Shown: positions 38,065 to 46,402 of the stretch, piece after piece
Position numbering within the stretch: the stretch's first letter is position 1
How the letters are laid out: every line of letters begins with the position of its first letter
Assembly (NCBI RefSeq): GCF_003298775.1
Contig: NZ_QNTQ01000008.1
Coordinates: forward strand, 248,001-312,000
DNA length: 64,000 nt
Reading direction: 5' to 3'
DNA from: Rhodosalinus halophilus
Lineage (GTDB): Bacteria > Pseudomonadota > Alphaproteobacteria > Rhodobacterales > Rhodobacteraceae
Notes under the pieces: model-generated
Database searches by the model: none
The model's input: only the letters and a program-made list of their open reading frames with translations
What the model was told of the DNA's origin: nothing
Translations under genes and position numbers: made by a program

Positions 38065-38097
38065 CGCCCGGGCGCCGCCGCCGCGCGGTCCCGGGCG
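38065..38097 (+). terminator. hairpin after mmsA
   Basis: CGCCCGGG (38065-38072) pairs with CCCGGGCG (38090-38097) across 17 bases. It lies in the 54-bp gap before the next gene and may reduce read-through. Confidence 0.35.
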
Positions 38098-38112
38098 CCC
38101 GCGACCTGCCCC

Positions 38113-38529
38113 ATGCCGGTGTCCTTCCAGATCCTGCCCGTGCGCGGCCTCGTCTATGTCCGCTACGAGGGCTTCGCCCGCATCGCCGAGAGCGCCGAGC
38201 TCTTCGCCCGCTACATGGCCCACCCCGACTTCGCGCCCGGCCAGAAGCAGCTCGTCGATCTGGCGGGCGTGACCGGAATCGAGGCCGATTTCCCGAAGCT
38301 TCTCGGCCTGCAGGCGCGCAAGGCCGAGGCCTTCCTGCCCGGGGGCGTGCAGACCATGATCGTCTATCACGCACCCGGCGCCGTGAGCCGGCGCATGGCC
38401 GAGATGGTCAGGCGAAGCTGGTCGGAAATCCCCTCGGTGGTGCCCGTGGTCGTCGAAAGCGAGGTCGAGGCGCTCGAGGTGCTGGGCCTGCGCGAACGGC
38501 GCTTCGCGGAGATCCTCCAGACCGCGTGA
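38113..38529 (+). CDS. hypothetical protein, SpoIIAA/STAS-like size, unknown function
   Basis: 138 residues with mixed alpha/beta pattern ([51 protein letters not shown]). It has no signal peptide, membrane helix or cysteine cluster. The phrasing '[14 protein letters not shown]' is reminiscent of STAS or SpoIIAA-like domains in which a short beta strand ends in an acidic residue, but I cannot assign it firmly. It is encoded between mmsA and the YbdK-type ligase, all in the same direction. Confidence 0.6.
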   Translation: MPVSFQILPVRGLVYVRYEGFARIAESAELFARYMAHPDFAPGQKQLVDLAGVTGIEADFPKLLGLQARKAEAFLPGGVQTMIVYHAPGAVSRRMAEMVRRSWSEIPSVVPVVVESEVEALEVLGLRERRFAEILQTA

Positions 38530-38593
38530 CGCATCCGCTTGCCCGACCGTCCCGTTCGCGCTCAACTGCGGCCGGCAAGACGGAGGAACGCCC

Positions 38594-39724
38594 ATGTCCG
38601 ACCCGCCCTTCAGCCTCGGCATCGAGGAGGAATACCTGCTCGTGCGGTCCGACAGCATGGCGCTCGCCGAGGCGCCGGAGGGGCTGGTGGACGAATGCGC
38701 CGAAGTGCTCGGCGAGCAGGTCAGCCCCGAGTTCCTTCAGTGCCAGATCGAGGTGGGCACGCGGGTCTGCCCCGATGTCCGCGCGGCGCGGGACGATCTG
38801 CGGCGGCTGCGCGCGACGGTGGCCGAGATCGCGGGGCGGCACGGACTTTCGGTGATCGCCGTCTCGTGCCATCCCTTCGCCGACTGGAAGGCGCAGCACC
38901 ACACCGACAAGGACCGCTACAATGCCCTCGACCGCGACCTCGCGGGGGTCGCGCGGCGCATGCTGATCTGCGGCATGCATGTCCATGTGGGCCTGGGCGA
39001 GGACGATGCGCTGCGCATCGACCTGATGCGGCAGCTGTCCTATTTCCTGCCGCATGTCCTGGCGCTGTCGACCTCCTCGCCCTTCTGGCAGGGCGAGGAC
39101 ACCGGCCTGGCGTCCTATCGCCTGACGGTCTTCGACAATCTGCCGCGCACGGGCCTGCCGCCGCAGTTCGCCGCATGGGAGGACTACGCCCGCTCGGTCG
39201 GCGTGCTCACCGAGCTCGGGATCATCGAGGACGCGAGCAAGATCTGGTGGGACCTGCGCCCCTCGGTCCGCTTCCCGACGCTCGAGGCGCGCATCATGGA
39301 CGTGCAGCCGCGGCTCGAGCACACGCTCTCGCTCGCCGCCGTGGTGCAGGCTGTCACCCGGATGCTCTGGCGGCTGCGGCGGCTCAACCAGCGCTGGCGC
39401 ATCTACGAGCCTTTCCTGATCGAGGAGAACCGATGGCGCGCGCAGCGCTACGGCATCGAGGCGGGGCTGATCGACTTCGGCGCGGGCGCGATCAAGCCGT
39501 TTTCGCAGCTTCTGGAGGAACTGATCGATCTGGTCGAGGAGGACGCGGCCGCCCTGGGCTGCCTCGCGGAGCTGGAGAACCTGCGCGACATTCTGGCTCA
39601 CGGCACCTCCGCGAGCCGGCAGCGCGCCGCGGCCGAGGCCGCGCGCGCGGCGGGCGCCGACGGGGACGCGCAGATGCGCGCCGTCGTGGCCCATCTGATC
39701 GAGGAATTTCACGCCGATCTCTGA
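38594..39724 (+). CDS. Carboxylate-amine ligase, YbdK type (GCS2 family)
   Basis: 376 residues. The start [12 protein letters not shown] and the [12 protein letters not shown] motif are hallmarks of glutamate-cysteine ligase family 2 (YbdK). ATP-dependent weak gamma-glutamylcysteine formation has been shown for E. coli YbdK; the physiological substrate is unknown. Other aligned blocks are [20 protein letters not shown] and [16 protein letters not shown]. An AGACGGAGGAACG stretch precedes the ATG. Its place within a valine catabolism cluster is unexplained. Confidence 0.87.
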   Translation: MSDPPFSLGIEEEYLLVRSDSMALAEAPEGLVDECAEVLGEQVSPEFLQCQIEVGTRVCPDVRAARDDLRRLRATVAEIAGRHGLSVIAVSCHPFADWKAQHHTDKDRYNALDRDLAGVARRMLICGMHVHVGLGEDDALRIDLMRQLSYFLPHVLALSTSSPFWQGEDTGLASYRLTVFDNLPRTGLPPQFAAWEDYARSVGVLTELGIIEDASKIWWDLRPSVRFPTLEARIMDVQPRLEHTLSLAAVVQAVTRMLWRLRRLNQRWRIYEPFLIEENRWRAQRYGIEAGLIDFGAGAIKPFSQLLEELIDLVEEDAAALGCLAELENLRDILAHGTSASRQRAAAEAARAAGADGDAQMRAVVAHLIEEFHADL

Positions 39725-39789
39725 GCCTTGCAAAAGTCCTGCAAGAAAGGGCAACTAGACCCCCGGCCCAGGAGGAGGAGGCGATCGCG

Positions 39790-40935
39790 ATGGATTTCGG
39801 CTTGAGCGAGGAGCAGCAGGCCATCTTCGACATGGCGCATGCCTTCGGGCAGGAACATATCGCGCCCCACGCGCGCGACTGGGAGGCGCAGGGCACGATC
39901 CCCAAGGATCTCTGGCCGAAGGTGGCCGAGCTCGGGCTCGCCGGCATCTACGTGAGCGAAGAGCATGGCGGTTCGGGCCTCACCCGGCTCGACGCCACGC
40001 TCGTTTTCGAGGCGCTGGCGATGGCCTGCCCCTCGGTGGGCTCGTTCCTGTCGATCCATAACATGTGCGGCGGCATGATCGACACCTTCGGCTCGGAGGA
40101 GACGAGGGCGCGCTGGCTGCCGCCGCTCTGTTCGATGGAAAAGGTCTTCTCCTACTGCCTGACAGAGCCCGGCTCGGGCTCCGACGCCGCCGCGCTCAAG
40201 ACCCGCGCGGAGCGCACCAACGAGGGCTACGTGCTCAACGGCACCAAGGCCTTCATCTCCGGCGGCTCCTACTCGGACGTCTACGTCGTGATGTGCCGCA
40301 CGGGCGGCGCCGGGCCCGGCGGCATCTCGACCGTGATCGTGGAGGACGGCACGCCGGGGCTCAGCTTCGGCGGGCTCGAGGACAAGATGGGCTGGCGCTC
40401 GCAGCCCACGGCACAGGTGCAGTTCGACGACTGCCGCATCCCGCACGACAACCTGATGGGCGAGGAGGGACGCGGCTTCGCCTACGCGATGGCGGGGCTC
40501 GACGGCGGGCGGCTCAACATCGCGGCAAGCGCGCTCGGCGGCGCGCAGGCGGCGCTCGACGCGGCGCTCGCCTATACGGGTGAGCGCACCGCCTTCGGCA
40601 AGACGCTCGATCAGTTCCAGGCGCTGCAGTTCAAGCTGGCCGAGATGGAGGTGAAGCTGCAGTCCGCCCGCACCTTCCTGCGGCAGGCGGCGTGGAAGCT
40701 CGACCGCAAGGCGCCGGACGCCACGAAGTTCTGCGCGATGGCCAAGCTCTACGTCACCGACGCGGCCTTCGAGGTGGCGAACGACTGCCTGCAGCTGCAC
40801 GGCGGCTACGGCTACCTCGCCGACTACGGCATCGAGAAGATCGTGCGCGACCTGCGCGTGCACCAGATCCTCGAAGGCACCAACGAGATCATGCGCCTGA
40901 TCGTGTCACGCCAGTTGCTGGAGGCCCGCGGGTGA
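39790..40935 (+). CDS. Acyl-CoA dehydrogenase, isobutyryl-CoA dehydrogenase-like
   Basis: 381 residues. FAD-binding CLTEPGSGSDAAALKT, the active-site glutamate at residue 362 in HQILEGTNEIMR and the tail RQLLEARG are as in short-chain acyl-CoA dehydrogenases. It is followed immediately by a 3-hydroxyisobutyryl-CoA hydrolase-like gene and mmsB, and preceded by mmsA, so isobutyryl-CoA to methacrylyl-CoA in valine breakdown is the likely reaction. The start has AGGAGGAGG about ten bases upstream. The stop overlaps the next GTG start. Confidence 0.9.
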   Translation: MDFGLSEEQQAIFDMAHAFGQEHIAPHARDWEAQGTIPKDLWPKVAELGLAGIYVSEEHGGSGLTRLDATLVFEALAMACPSVGSFLSIHNMCGGMIDTFGSEETRARWLPPLCSMEKVFSYCLTEPGSGSDAAALKTRAERTNEGYVLNGTKAFISGGSYSDVYVVMCRTGGAGPGGISTVIVEDGTPGLSFGGLEDKMGWRSQPTAQVQFDDCRIPHDNLMGEEGRGFAYAMAGLDGGRLNIAASALGGAQAALDAALAYTGERTAFGKTLDQFQALQFKLAEMEVKLQSARTFLRQAAWKLDRKAPDATKFCAMAKLYVTDAAFEVANDCLQLHGGYGYLADYGIEKIVRDLRVHQILEGTNEIMRLIVSRQLLEARG

Positions 40936-41981
40936 GTGACGAGATCCTGATCCGCACGGAGGGGCGCGCAGGCCGCATCACCCTGAACCGGCCCAAGGCG
41001 CTCAACGCGCTGACCTGGGAGATGTGCCTGAAGATCGACGCGGCGCTGAAGGACTGGGCGGGCGACGCCGAGGTGGCGCTGGTGCTGATCGACGGCGCGG
41101 GCGAGCGCGCCTTCTGCGCCGGCGGCGACATCGCCGAGATGTATCGCACCGGAACCGAGGGCGATTACGACTACGGCCGCCGCTTCTGGGCCGACGAATA
41201 CCGCATGAACGCGCGGCTCTACGAGTTTCCCAAGCCGGTCGTCAGTTTCCTGCAGGGCTTCACGATGGGTGGCGGCGTGGGCGTGGGCTGCCACGGCTCG
41301 CACCGGATCGTGGGCGAAAGCTCGAAGATCGCGATGCCCGAATGCGGCATCGGGCTGGTGCCGGACGTTGGCGGCTCGCTGCTCCTGTCGCGGGCGCCGG
41401 GGCGGCTGGGCGAATATCTGGGCACCACGGGCGCCCGGATGGGACCGGGCGACGCGATCCGCGCGGGCTTCGCCGATCACTATCTGCCCGAGGCGGACTG
41501 GGACGCGCTGAAGGCCGAGCTTTGCCTGTCCGGCGACTGCGAGGCGGTGGACCGCGCCTGCGAAGCTGCACCCGAGAGCCCGCTGGCGGACCAGCAGGCC
41601 GAGATCGACACGCATTTCGGCGGCGAGACGCTGGGCGACATCCTGCGCAGCCTGCGCGCCGCGGAATCCGATTTCGCGCGCGAGACGCTGGAGATCATGT
41701 CCCGCAACGCGCCGCTTTCGATGGGCTGCACGGTCGAGATGCTTCATCGCCTTCGCCCCGAGGCCACGATCCGCGACGCGCTGGCGCAGGAATACCGCTT
41801 CACCTATCGCGCGATGGAGCGGGGCGATTTCCTGGAAGGCATTCGCGCGGCGATCATCGACAAGGATCGGGCCCCGCGCTGGTCGCATGAACTGGACAAC
41901 CTCGCGGAAGAGGACGTAGCGGCAATGCTCGCGCCGCTCGACGCGCAGGCGCTGACATTCGGGGAGGAGGCAGCGACATGA
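40932..41981 (+). CDS. 3-hydroxyisobutyryl-CoA hydrolase-like crotonase-family enzyme
   Basis: 349 residues, longer than simple enoyl-CoA hydratases and typical for HIBCH-type hydrolases. Crotonase features include RAFCAGGDIAEMYR, QGFTMGGGVGVGCHGSHRI and MPECGIGLVPDVGGSLLLSR, with the catalytic Glu in PECGIG. Context between an isobutyryl-CoA dehydrogenase-like gene and mmsB supports release of 3-hydroxyisobutyrate. GTG start coupled by a GTGA overlap; ends in an ATGA overlap with mmsB. Confidence 0.88.
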   Translation: MSDEILIRTEGRAGRITLNRPKALNALTWEMCLKIDAALKDWAGDAEVALVLIDGAGERAFCAGGDIAEMYRTGTEGDYDYGRRFWADEYRMNARLYEFPKPVVSFLQGFTMGGGVGVGCHGSHRIVGESSKIAMPECGIGLVPDVGGSLLLSRAPGRLGEYLGTTGARMGPGDAIRAGFADHYLPEADWDALKAELCLSGDCEAVDRACEAAPESPLADQQAEIDTHFGGETLGDILRSLRAAESDFARETLEIMSRNAPLSMGCTVEMLHRLRPEATIRDALAQEYRFTYRAMERGDFLEGIRAAIIDKDRAPRWSHELDNLAEEDVAAMLAPLDAQALTFGEEAAT

Positions 41982-42850
41982 AGATCGGTTTCATCGGCCT
42001 GGGCAACATGGGCGCGCCGATGGCGGCGAACCTGGTGGCGGCCGGTCATGACGTCACGGGCTTCGACACGGCCGGGGTCACGGTCGAGGGCGTCGCGCCG
42101 GCCGCCAGCGCGGCCGAGGCCGCCCGCGGCGCCGAGGTCGTCATCACCATGCTGCCCAACGGCGAGATCCTCCGTCAGGTGGCCGACGAGATCGTGCCCG
42201 CGATGGCGCGCGGCGCCGTCTTTCTCGACTGCTCGACGGTGGACGTGGCGAGCGCCCGCGCGGTGGCGGAACAGGCGCAGGCGGCCGGCCTCTCGGCGCT
42301 CGACGCGCCGGTGTCGGGCGGCGTGGGCGGCGCCGAGGCCGGCACGCTCACCTTCATGGTGGGCGGCGACGAAGCGGGCTTCGAGACGGCGAAACCGCTT
42401 TTCGACGTGATGGGGAAGAAGGCCGTGCACTGCGGCCCCTCGGGCAACGGGCAGGCGGCCAAGATCTGCAACAACATGATCCTCGGCGCGACGATGATCG
42501 TCACCTGCGAGGCCTTCGCGCTCGCCGACAAGCTGGGGCTCGACCGCCAGGCGATGTTCGACGTGGTCTCCACCTCCTCCGGGTCGAGCTGGTCGATGAA
42601 CACCTATTGTCCCGCGCCCGGCGTGGGGCCGACCTCGCCCGCGGACAACGACTACGCGCCCGGCTTCGCCGCCGACCTCATGCTCAAGGATCTGCGGCTC
42701 GCGATGCAGGCGGCCGAGGCGGCGGATGCCGATACGCCGATCGGCGCGGCGGCGATGCGCCTCTACGAGCAGTTCGTGGAACGCGAGGACGGCGCGGGGC
42801 GGGATTTCTCGGCCATGCTGCCGCGCTTCGAGCGGCGCCGGCGGGGGTGA
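41978..42850 (+). CDS. mmsB: 3-hydroxyisobutyrate dehydrogenase
   Basis: 290 residues. NAD-binding FIGLGNMGAPMAANL at the start, substrate-binding DAPVSGGVGGAEAGTLTFMVGG and the catalytic lysine region QAAKICNNMILG (about 155-170) define the 3-hydroxyisobutyrate dehydrogenase family. It oxidises 3-hydroxyisobutyrate to methylmalonate semialdehyde, the substrate of MmsA at 36556. It is translationally coupled to the preceding hydrolase by four bases and has GGAGGAGG upstream. Confidence 0.93.
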   Translation: MKIGFIGLGNMGAPMAANLVAAGHDVTGFDTAGVTVEGVAPAASAAEAARGAEVVITMLPNGEILRQVADEIVPAMARGAVFLDCSTVDVASARAVAEQAQAAGLSALDAPVSGGVGGAEAGTLTFMVGGDEAGFETAKPLFDVMGKKAVHCGPSGNGQAAKICNNMILGATMIVTCEAFALADKLGLDRQAMFDVVSTSSGSSWSMNTYCPAPGVGPTSPADNDYAPGFAADLMLKDLRLAMQAAEAADADTPIGAAAMRLYEQFVEREDGAGRDFSAMLPRFERRRRG

Positions 42851-42961
42851 TCCATCACGCGGACGTGAGGGCCGCATTTGCGCGAGGTCAAGGCCCTCGC
42901 ATACCGCCTCGCGCATGTATTCGCCGAGGGCACAAGGCCCGAACCTGACACGGAGAGAGAC

Positions 42962-43162
42962 ATGTTCACGAAAAACGTCGGCACCATCGACCGCGTCCTG
43001 CGGGTCGTCGTGGGCCTCGCCCTGCTCGCAGGCTTCTTCCTGAACGACGCATCCGCCTGGCGCTGGCTCTACCTGATCGGGATCATCCCGCTCGTCACCG
43101 GTCTGCTCGGCACCTGCGGTGTCTATTCGCTCTTCGGCATCAACACCTGCAAGACGCGCTGA
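42962..43162 (+). CDS. DUF2892-type small membrane protein
   Basis: 66 residues: MFTKNVGTIDRVLRVVVGLALLAGF, then a second helix (WLYLIGIIPLVTGLLGTCGVYSLFG). The NVGxxDRxLRxxxG start and the paired helices with CGVYSLFGINTC are typical of the family related to the membrane part of YgaP. Two cysteines near the C-terminus are conserved in such proteins. The start at 42962 has GGAGAGAG upstream. Confidence 0.85.
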   Translation: MFTKNVGTIDRVLRVVVGLALLAGFFLNDASAWRWLYLIGIIPLVTGLLGTCGVYSLFGINTCKTR

Positions 43163-43170
43163 CGGCCGGC

Positions 43171-43197
43171 GCCGGCGCGGGCGGAGCCTGCGCCGGC
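43171..43197. terminator. bidirectional terminator-like hairpin
   Basis: GCCGGCGC (43171-43178) pairs with GCGCCGGC (43190-43197), extendable inward to about 11 bp, followed by ATTTCT. It lies between the convergent DUF2892 and LysR genes. Confidence 0.5.
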
Positions 43198-43214
43198 ATT
43201 TCTGCACGAGGGGG

Positions 43215-44105
43215 TCAGACCTCGGCCTCCGCGAGGCGCTGCGCCTCGCGCATGAGCGCCGCCACCGCGGGGGTCGCAGGGTCGCGCTCGGGCGCCACCA
43301 GCCCGATCAGATGCTCCGCCTCCGGCGCGACCAGAGGCACCGCATCGAGCCCGCCCATCCGGCCGAAAAGCTCGGCGAGCCTGCTGGGCAGCACCGTGGC
43401 CAGACCGCCCTCGGTCACATGCGTGACGAGCGTGATGACCGAATTGGCCTCGAGCACCGGATCCGCCTCCGCCCCGGCCTCGGCCATGTGCTGGCTGACC
43501 AGGCGACGATTCTGCATGTCCGGCGTCAGCAGCGCGAGCGGCAGCGCCGAAAGCTCCGCCCAGCCCAGGCTTTCCCGCCCGGCCAGCGCGCCGCCCGCCG
43601 GGGCGAGCGCCATGTAGCGTTCCCGGTAGAGCGGCGCCGCGCGCACGCGCCCCAGCGGCTCGCTGTCGAGATAGGTGACGCCGGCATCCGCCTCGAGATC
43701 CTCCAGCATGGCGAGGATCTCGGCCGAGCTGCGCGAGAAGATGCGGAAGCGGATATCGGGATGACGGGCTCGGAATGGCGTGGTCAACGCCGTCACGGTG
43801 CTGAGCGCGGTGGGGATGACCGCGAGCCGCAGAACCCCGGACAGCCCCTGTCGCGCCGTGCGCATCTCCTCGCGCATGGCGCGGGTGTCGGCCACGATCC
43901 GGCGCGCCCAGTCCAGCACCCGCTGCCCTTCGGGCGTCAGCCCCTGATAGCGGGTGCCGCGCCAGACGAGCATCACGCCCAGCTGCTCCTCGAGCTGCTT
44001 GATTCCCGCCGAGAGCGTGGGCTGCGTCACCCCGCACTCCTCGGCCGCGCGGCCGAAGTGCCGGGTATGGGCGAGCGCGATGAACATCTCGAGCTTGTCG
44101 ATCAT
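43215..44105 (-). CDS. LysR-type regulator divergent from the formate dehydrogenase operon
   Basis: 296 residues. The N-terminal winged helix (FIALAHTRHFGRAAEECGVT, PTLSAGIKQLEEQLGVMLVWR) and the ligand domain GVLRLAVIPTALSTV mark the LysR family. It is transcribed away from fdsG across a 159-bp gap that contains a clean LysR operator at 44169. LysR genes occupy this place at other fds operons (FdsR), so formate-responsive control of the operon is likely but inferred. Start at 44105; the open frame continues upstream across the promoter region, which I reject. Confidence 0.87.
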   Translation of the reverse strand: MIDKLEMFIALAHTRHFGRAAEECGVTQPTLSAGIKQLEEQLGVMLVWRGTRYQGLTPEGQRVLDWARRIVADTRAMREEMRTARQGLSGVLRLAVIPTALSTVTALTTPFRARHPDIRFRIFSRSSAEILAMLEDLEADAGVTYLDSEPLGRVRAAPLYRERYMALAPAGGALAGRESLGWAELSALPLALLTPDMQNRRLVSQHMAEAGAEADPVLEANSVITLVTHVTEGGLATVLPSRLAELFGRMGGLDAVPLVAPEAEHLIGLVAPERDPATPAVAALMREAQRLAEAEV

Positions 44106-44168
44106 CCGGCCTCCGGGCCTGCACGGCGCAGCGTGCATTTGCGGCACGCCTGACCGAATTTGCGACCA

Positions 44169-44189
44169 TTGATAGAGAACTTCTATCAA
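44169..44189. promoter_or_regulatory. LysR-type operator in the divergent fds promoter region
   Basis: TTGATAG (44169-44175) and CTATCAA (44183-44189) form a perfect 7-bp dyad around 7 bases, containing ATAG-N7-CTAT, a form of the LysR T-N11-A box. It sits between the divergent LysR gene and fdsG, about 64 bp before the LysR start and 76 bp before the fdsG start. Confidence 0.72.
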
Positions 44190-44264
44190 GTCACGAAGCT
44201 GCGGCATTGAACCGCAGGCCGTCAAGCGGCATCGCGGGGGCGAAAGTTCAAGCGGAGCAGCCAG

Positions 44265-44744
44265 ATGGCCCTCGACACTGCCGCGAACCCACGGCTCGCC
44301 CGGCTGGAGGCGATCCTCGACGCGCACGAGGGGCGCGAGGGGCCGCTGCTGCCAATTCTGCACGACGTGCAGGCCGCCTTCGGCTGCGTGCCCGCCGAGG
44401 TCATCCCGCGCATCGCCGACCGGCTGAACCTGACCCGCGCCGAAGTGCACGGCGTCGTCAGCTTCTATCACGACTTCCGCGACGAACCGGCCGGCCGTGT
44501 CGTGGTCAAGCTCTGCCGCTCCGAGGCATGCAAGGCCACGGGCGCGGATGCGCTGGCCGCTGCCGCGGAAGCGCGCTGCGGCGTGGCAATGGGCGAGACC
44601 GCCGCCGACGGCGCGGTGACGCTGGAGCCGGTCTATTGCCTGGGCCTTTGCGCCTGCGGGCCGGCGGCGATGGTGGGCGATACGCTCGTCGGCCGGCTCG
44701 ACGCCGACCGGCTCGACGCGATGCTGAAGGAGCGTGGGCTGTGA
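44265..44744 (+). CDS. fdsG: NAD-dependent formate dehydrogenase gamma subunit
   Basis: 159 residues of the NuoE-like family. The [2Fe-2S] ligands are the four cysteines in CRSEAC and CLGLCACGP. The N-terminal helical part contains LPILHDVQAAFGCVP. It passes electrons within the cytoplasmic FdsABG complex that oxidises formate with NAD. The stop overlaps the fdsB GTG start (GTGA). AGCGGAGCAG precedes the ATG. Confidence 0.93.
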   Translation: MALDTAANPRLARLEAILDAHEGREGPLLPILHDVQAAFGCVPAEVIPRIADRLNLTRAEVHGVVSFYHDFRDEPAGRVVVKLCRSEACKATGADALAAAAEARCGVAMGETAADGAVTLEPVYCLGLCACGPAAMVGDTLVGRLDADRLDAMLKERGL

Positions 44745-46267
44745 GGGTCTATCTTCCCCGCGACGCCGCCGCGAAGGCGCTGGGCGCCGAAGCCGTGGCA
44801 GAGGCGCTTCTGGCGGAAGCCGCGCGCCGCGGCGTGGCGCTGGAGCTGATCCGCACGGGCACGCGCGGCATGATCTGGCTGGAGCCGCTGGCGGAGGTCG
44901 AGATCGACGGCGTGCGCCACGGGGTCGGCCCGATGACGCCCGGCGATGTGCCCGCGCTCTTCGAGGGGGCCGCCGCGCACCCGAAGGCGCTGGGGCCTGT
45001 CGAGGCGCTCGACTGGATGAAGCGGCAGACGCGGCTGACCTTCGCGCGCTGCGGTTTGATCGACCCTCTGAGCCTTGCCGACTACGAGGCGCATGGCGGG
45101 CTTGCCGGGCTGCGCCGCGCGCTCGGCATGACGCCTGCGCAGATCGTGGAGGAAGTGACCGAGAGCGGGCTGCGCGGCCGCGGCGGCGCGGGCTTTCCCA
45201 CCGGCATCAAGTGGACCACCGTGCTGAAGGCCGAGGCGCCGCAGAAATACATCGTCTGCAACGCCGACGAGGGCGACTCGGGCACCTTCGCCGACCGGAT
45301 GCTGATGGAGGGCGACCCCTTCACCCTGATCGAGGGCATGACGATCGCGGGGCTCGGCGTGGGCGCGACGAAGGGCTACGTCTACCTTCGCTCCGAATAC
45401 CCCGACGCCATCGAGGTGATGGAGGCGGCGGTGCGCCTCGCCCGTGACGCCGGCGTGCTGGGCGCGGACGTGCTGGGCTCGGGCCGGGCCTTCGACATGG
45501 AGATCCGCGTGGGCGCGGGCGCCTATGTCTGCGGCGAGGAGACCTCGCTGCTCAACAGTCTCGAGGGCAGGCGCGGGATCGTGCGCGCCAAGCCGCCGCT
45601 GCCGGCGATCGAGGGGCTCTTCGGGCGGCCAACGGTGGTCAACAACGTCATCAGCCTGGCCACCGTGCCTGTGATCTTCGAGAAAGGCGCGCGCTTCTAC
45701 GCCGATTTCGGTCTGGGCCGCTCGAAAGGGACCATCCCGCTGCAGATCGCGGGCAACGTCGCGCGCGGCGGGCTCTTCGAGACCGCCTTCGGGATGCCGC
45801 TGGGCCGGATCGTCGAGGAGATCGCGGGCGGCACCGCCTCGGGCCGCCCGGTGAAGGCCGTGCAGGTGGGCGGGCCGCTGGGCGCCTACATGCATCCGGC
45901 GCAGTTCGACACGCCCTTCGGCTACGAGGAATTCGACGGGCAAGGCGGGCTCATCGGTCACGCGGGCCTCGTGGTTTTCGACGACAGCGCCGACATGCTG
46001 GAAATGGCGCGCTTCGCCATGGAATTCTGCGCAGTGGAGAGCTGCGGGAAATGCACCCCCTGCCGGATCGGCGCGGTGCGCGGCGTCGAGACTCTGGACC
46101 GCGTCCGTCAGGGCGACGCGGCAGCCTTGGGGCTTCTGGAGGATCTCTGCGAGACGATGAGCGCGGGCTCGCTCTGCGCGCTGGGCGGCTTCACGCCCTA
46201 TCCCGTGATGAGCGCGCTGCGCCACTTCCCCGAGGAGTTCGGGATGGCGCGGGAGGCGGCGGAATGA
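44741..46267 (+). CDS. fdsB: NAD-dependent formate dehydrogenase beta subunit
   Basis: 508 residues. A thioredoxin-like N-terminal segment of about 120 residues is followed by a NuoF-like part: GLRGRGGAGFPTGIKW for FMN/NADH binding, CNADEGDSGTFADR, and the [4Fe-4S] motif ESCGKCTPCRIG near the C-terminus. It holds the NAD-reducing site of the complex. The GTG start is embedded in the fdsG stop. A 135-bp gap with four palindromes separates it from fdsA. Confidence 0.94.
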   Translation: MRVYLPRDAAAKALGAEAVAEALLAEAARRGVALELIRTGTRGMIWLEPLAEVEIDGVRHGVGPMTPGDVPALFEGAAAHPKALGPVEALDWMKRQTRLTFARCGLIDPLSLADYEAHGGLAGLRRALGMTPAQIVEEVTESGLRGRGGAGFPTGIKWTTVLKAEAPQKYIVCNADEGDSGTFADRMLMEGDPFTLIEGMTIAGLGVGATKGYVYLRSEYPDAIEVMEAAVRLARDAGVLGADVLGSGRAFDMEIRVGAGAYVCGEETSLLNSLEGRRGIVRAKPPLPAIEGLFGRPTVVNNVISLATVPVIFEKGARFYADFGLGRSKGTIPLQIAGNVARGGLFETAFGMPLGRIVEEIAGGTASGRPVKAVQVGGPLGAYMHPAQFDTPFGYEEFDGQGGLIGHAGLVVFDDSADMLEMARFAMEFCAVESCGKCTPCRIGAVRGVETLDRVRQGDAAALGLLEDLCETMSAGSLCALGGFTPYPVMSALRHFPEEFGMAREAAE

Positions 46268-46281
46268 GGCGCGGTGCCGTG

Positions 46282-46376
46282 CAAGGACCTTGGAAGGTCC
46301 TTGGCCACGCCGCGCGAGCGCGGCGTGGCGACGCGATTTTCAAATCGCGTGGGCAAGGCGCTTGCAAGCGCCTTGC
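46282..46376. repeat. array of four consecutive palindromes between fdsB and fdsA
   Basis: Four inverted repeats follow each other with 0-2 bases between them, each with a 2-base loop. 46282-46303 has core AAGGACCTT/AAGGTCCTT. 46304-46329 has arms GCCACGCCGCGC/GCGCGGCGTGGC. 46331-46350 has arms ACGCGATTT/AAATCGCGT. 46353-46376 is a perfect palindrome with core AAGGCGCTT/AAGCGCCTT. The first and last share the AAGGnnCTT scheme with the palindromes at 32681-32750. The array occupies nearly the whole intercistronic gap inside an operon. Confidence 0.78.
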
Positions 46377-46402
46377 ACACGCGACTGACCGGGAGCCTTG
46401 AG

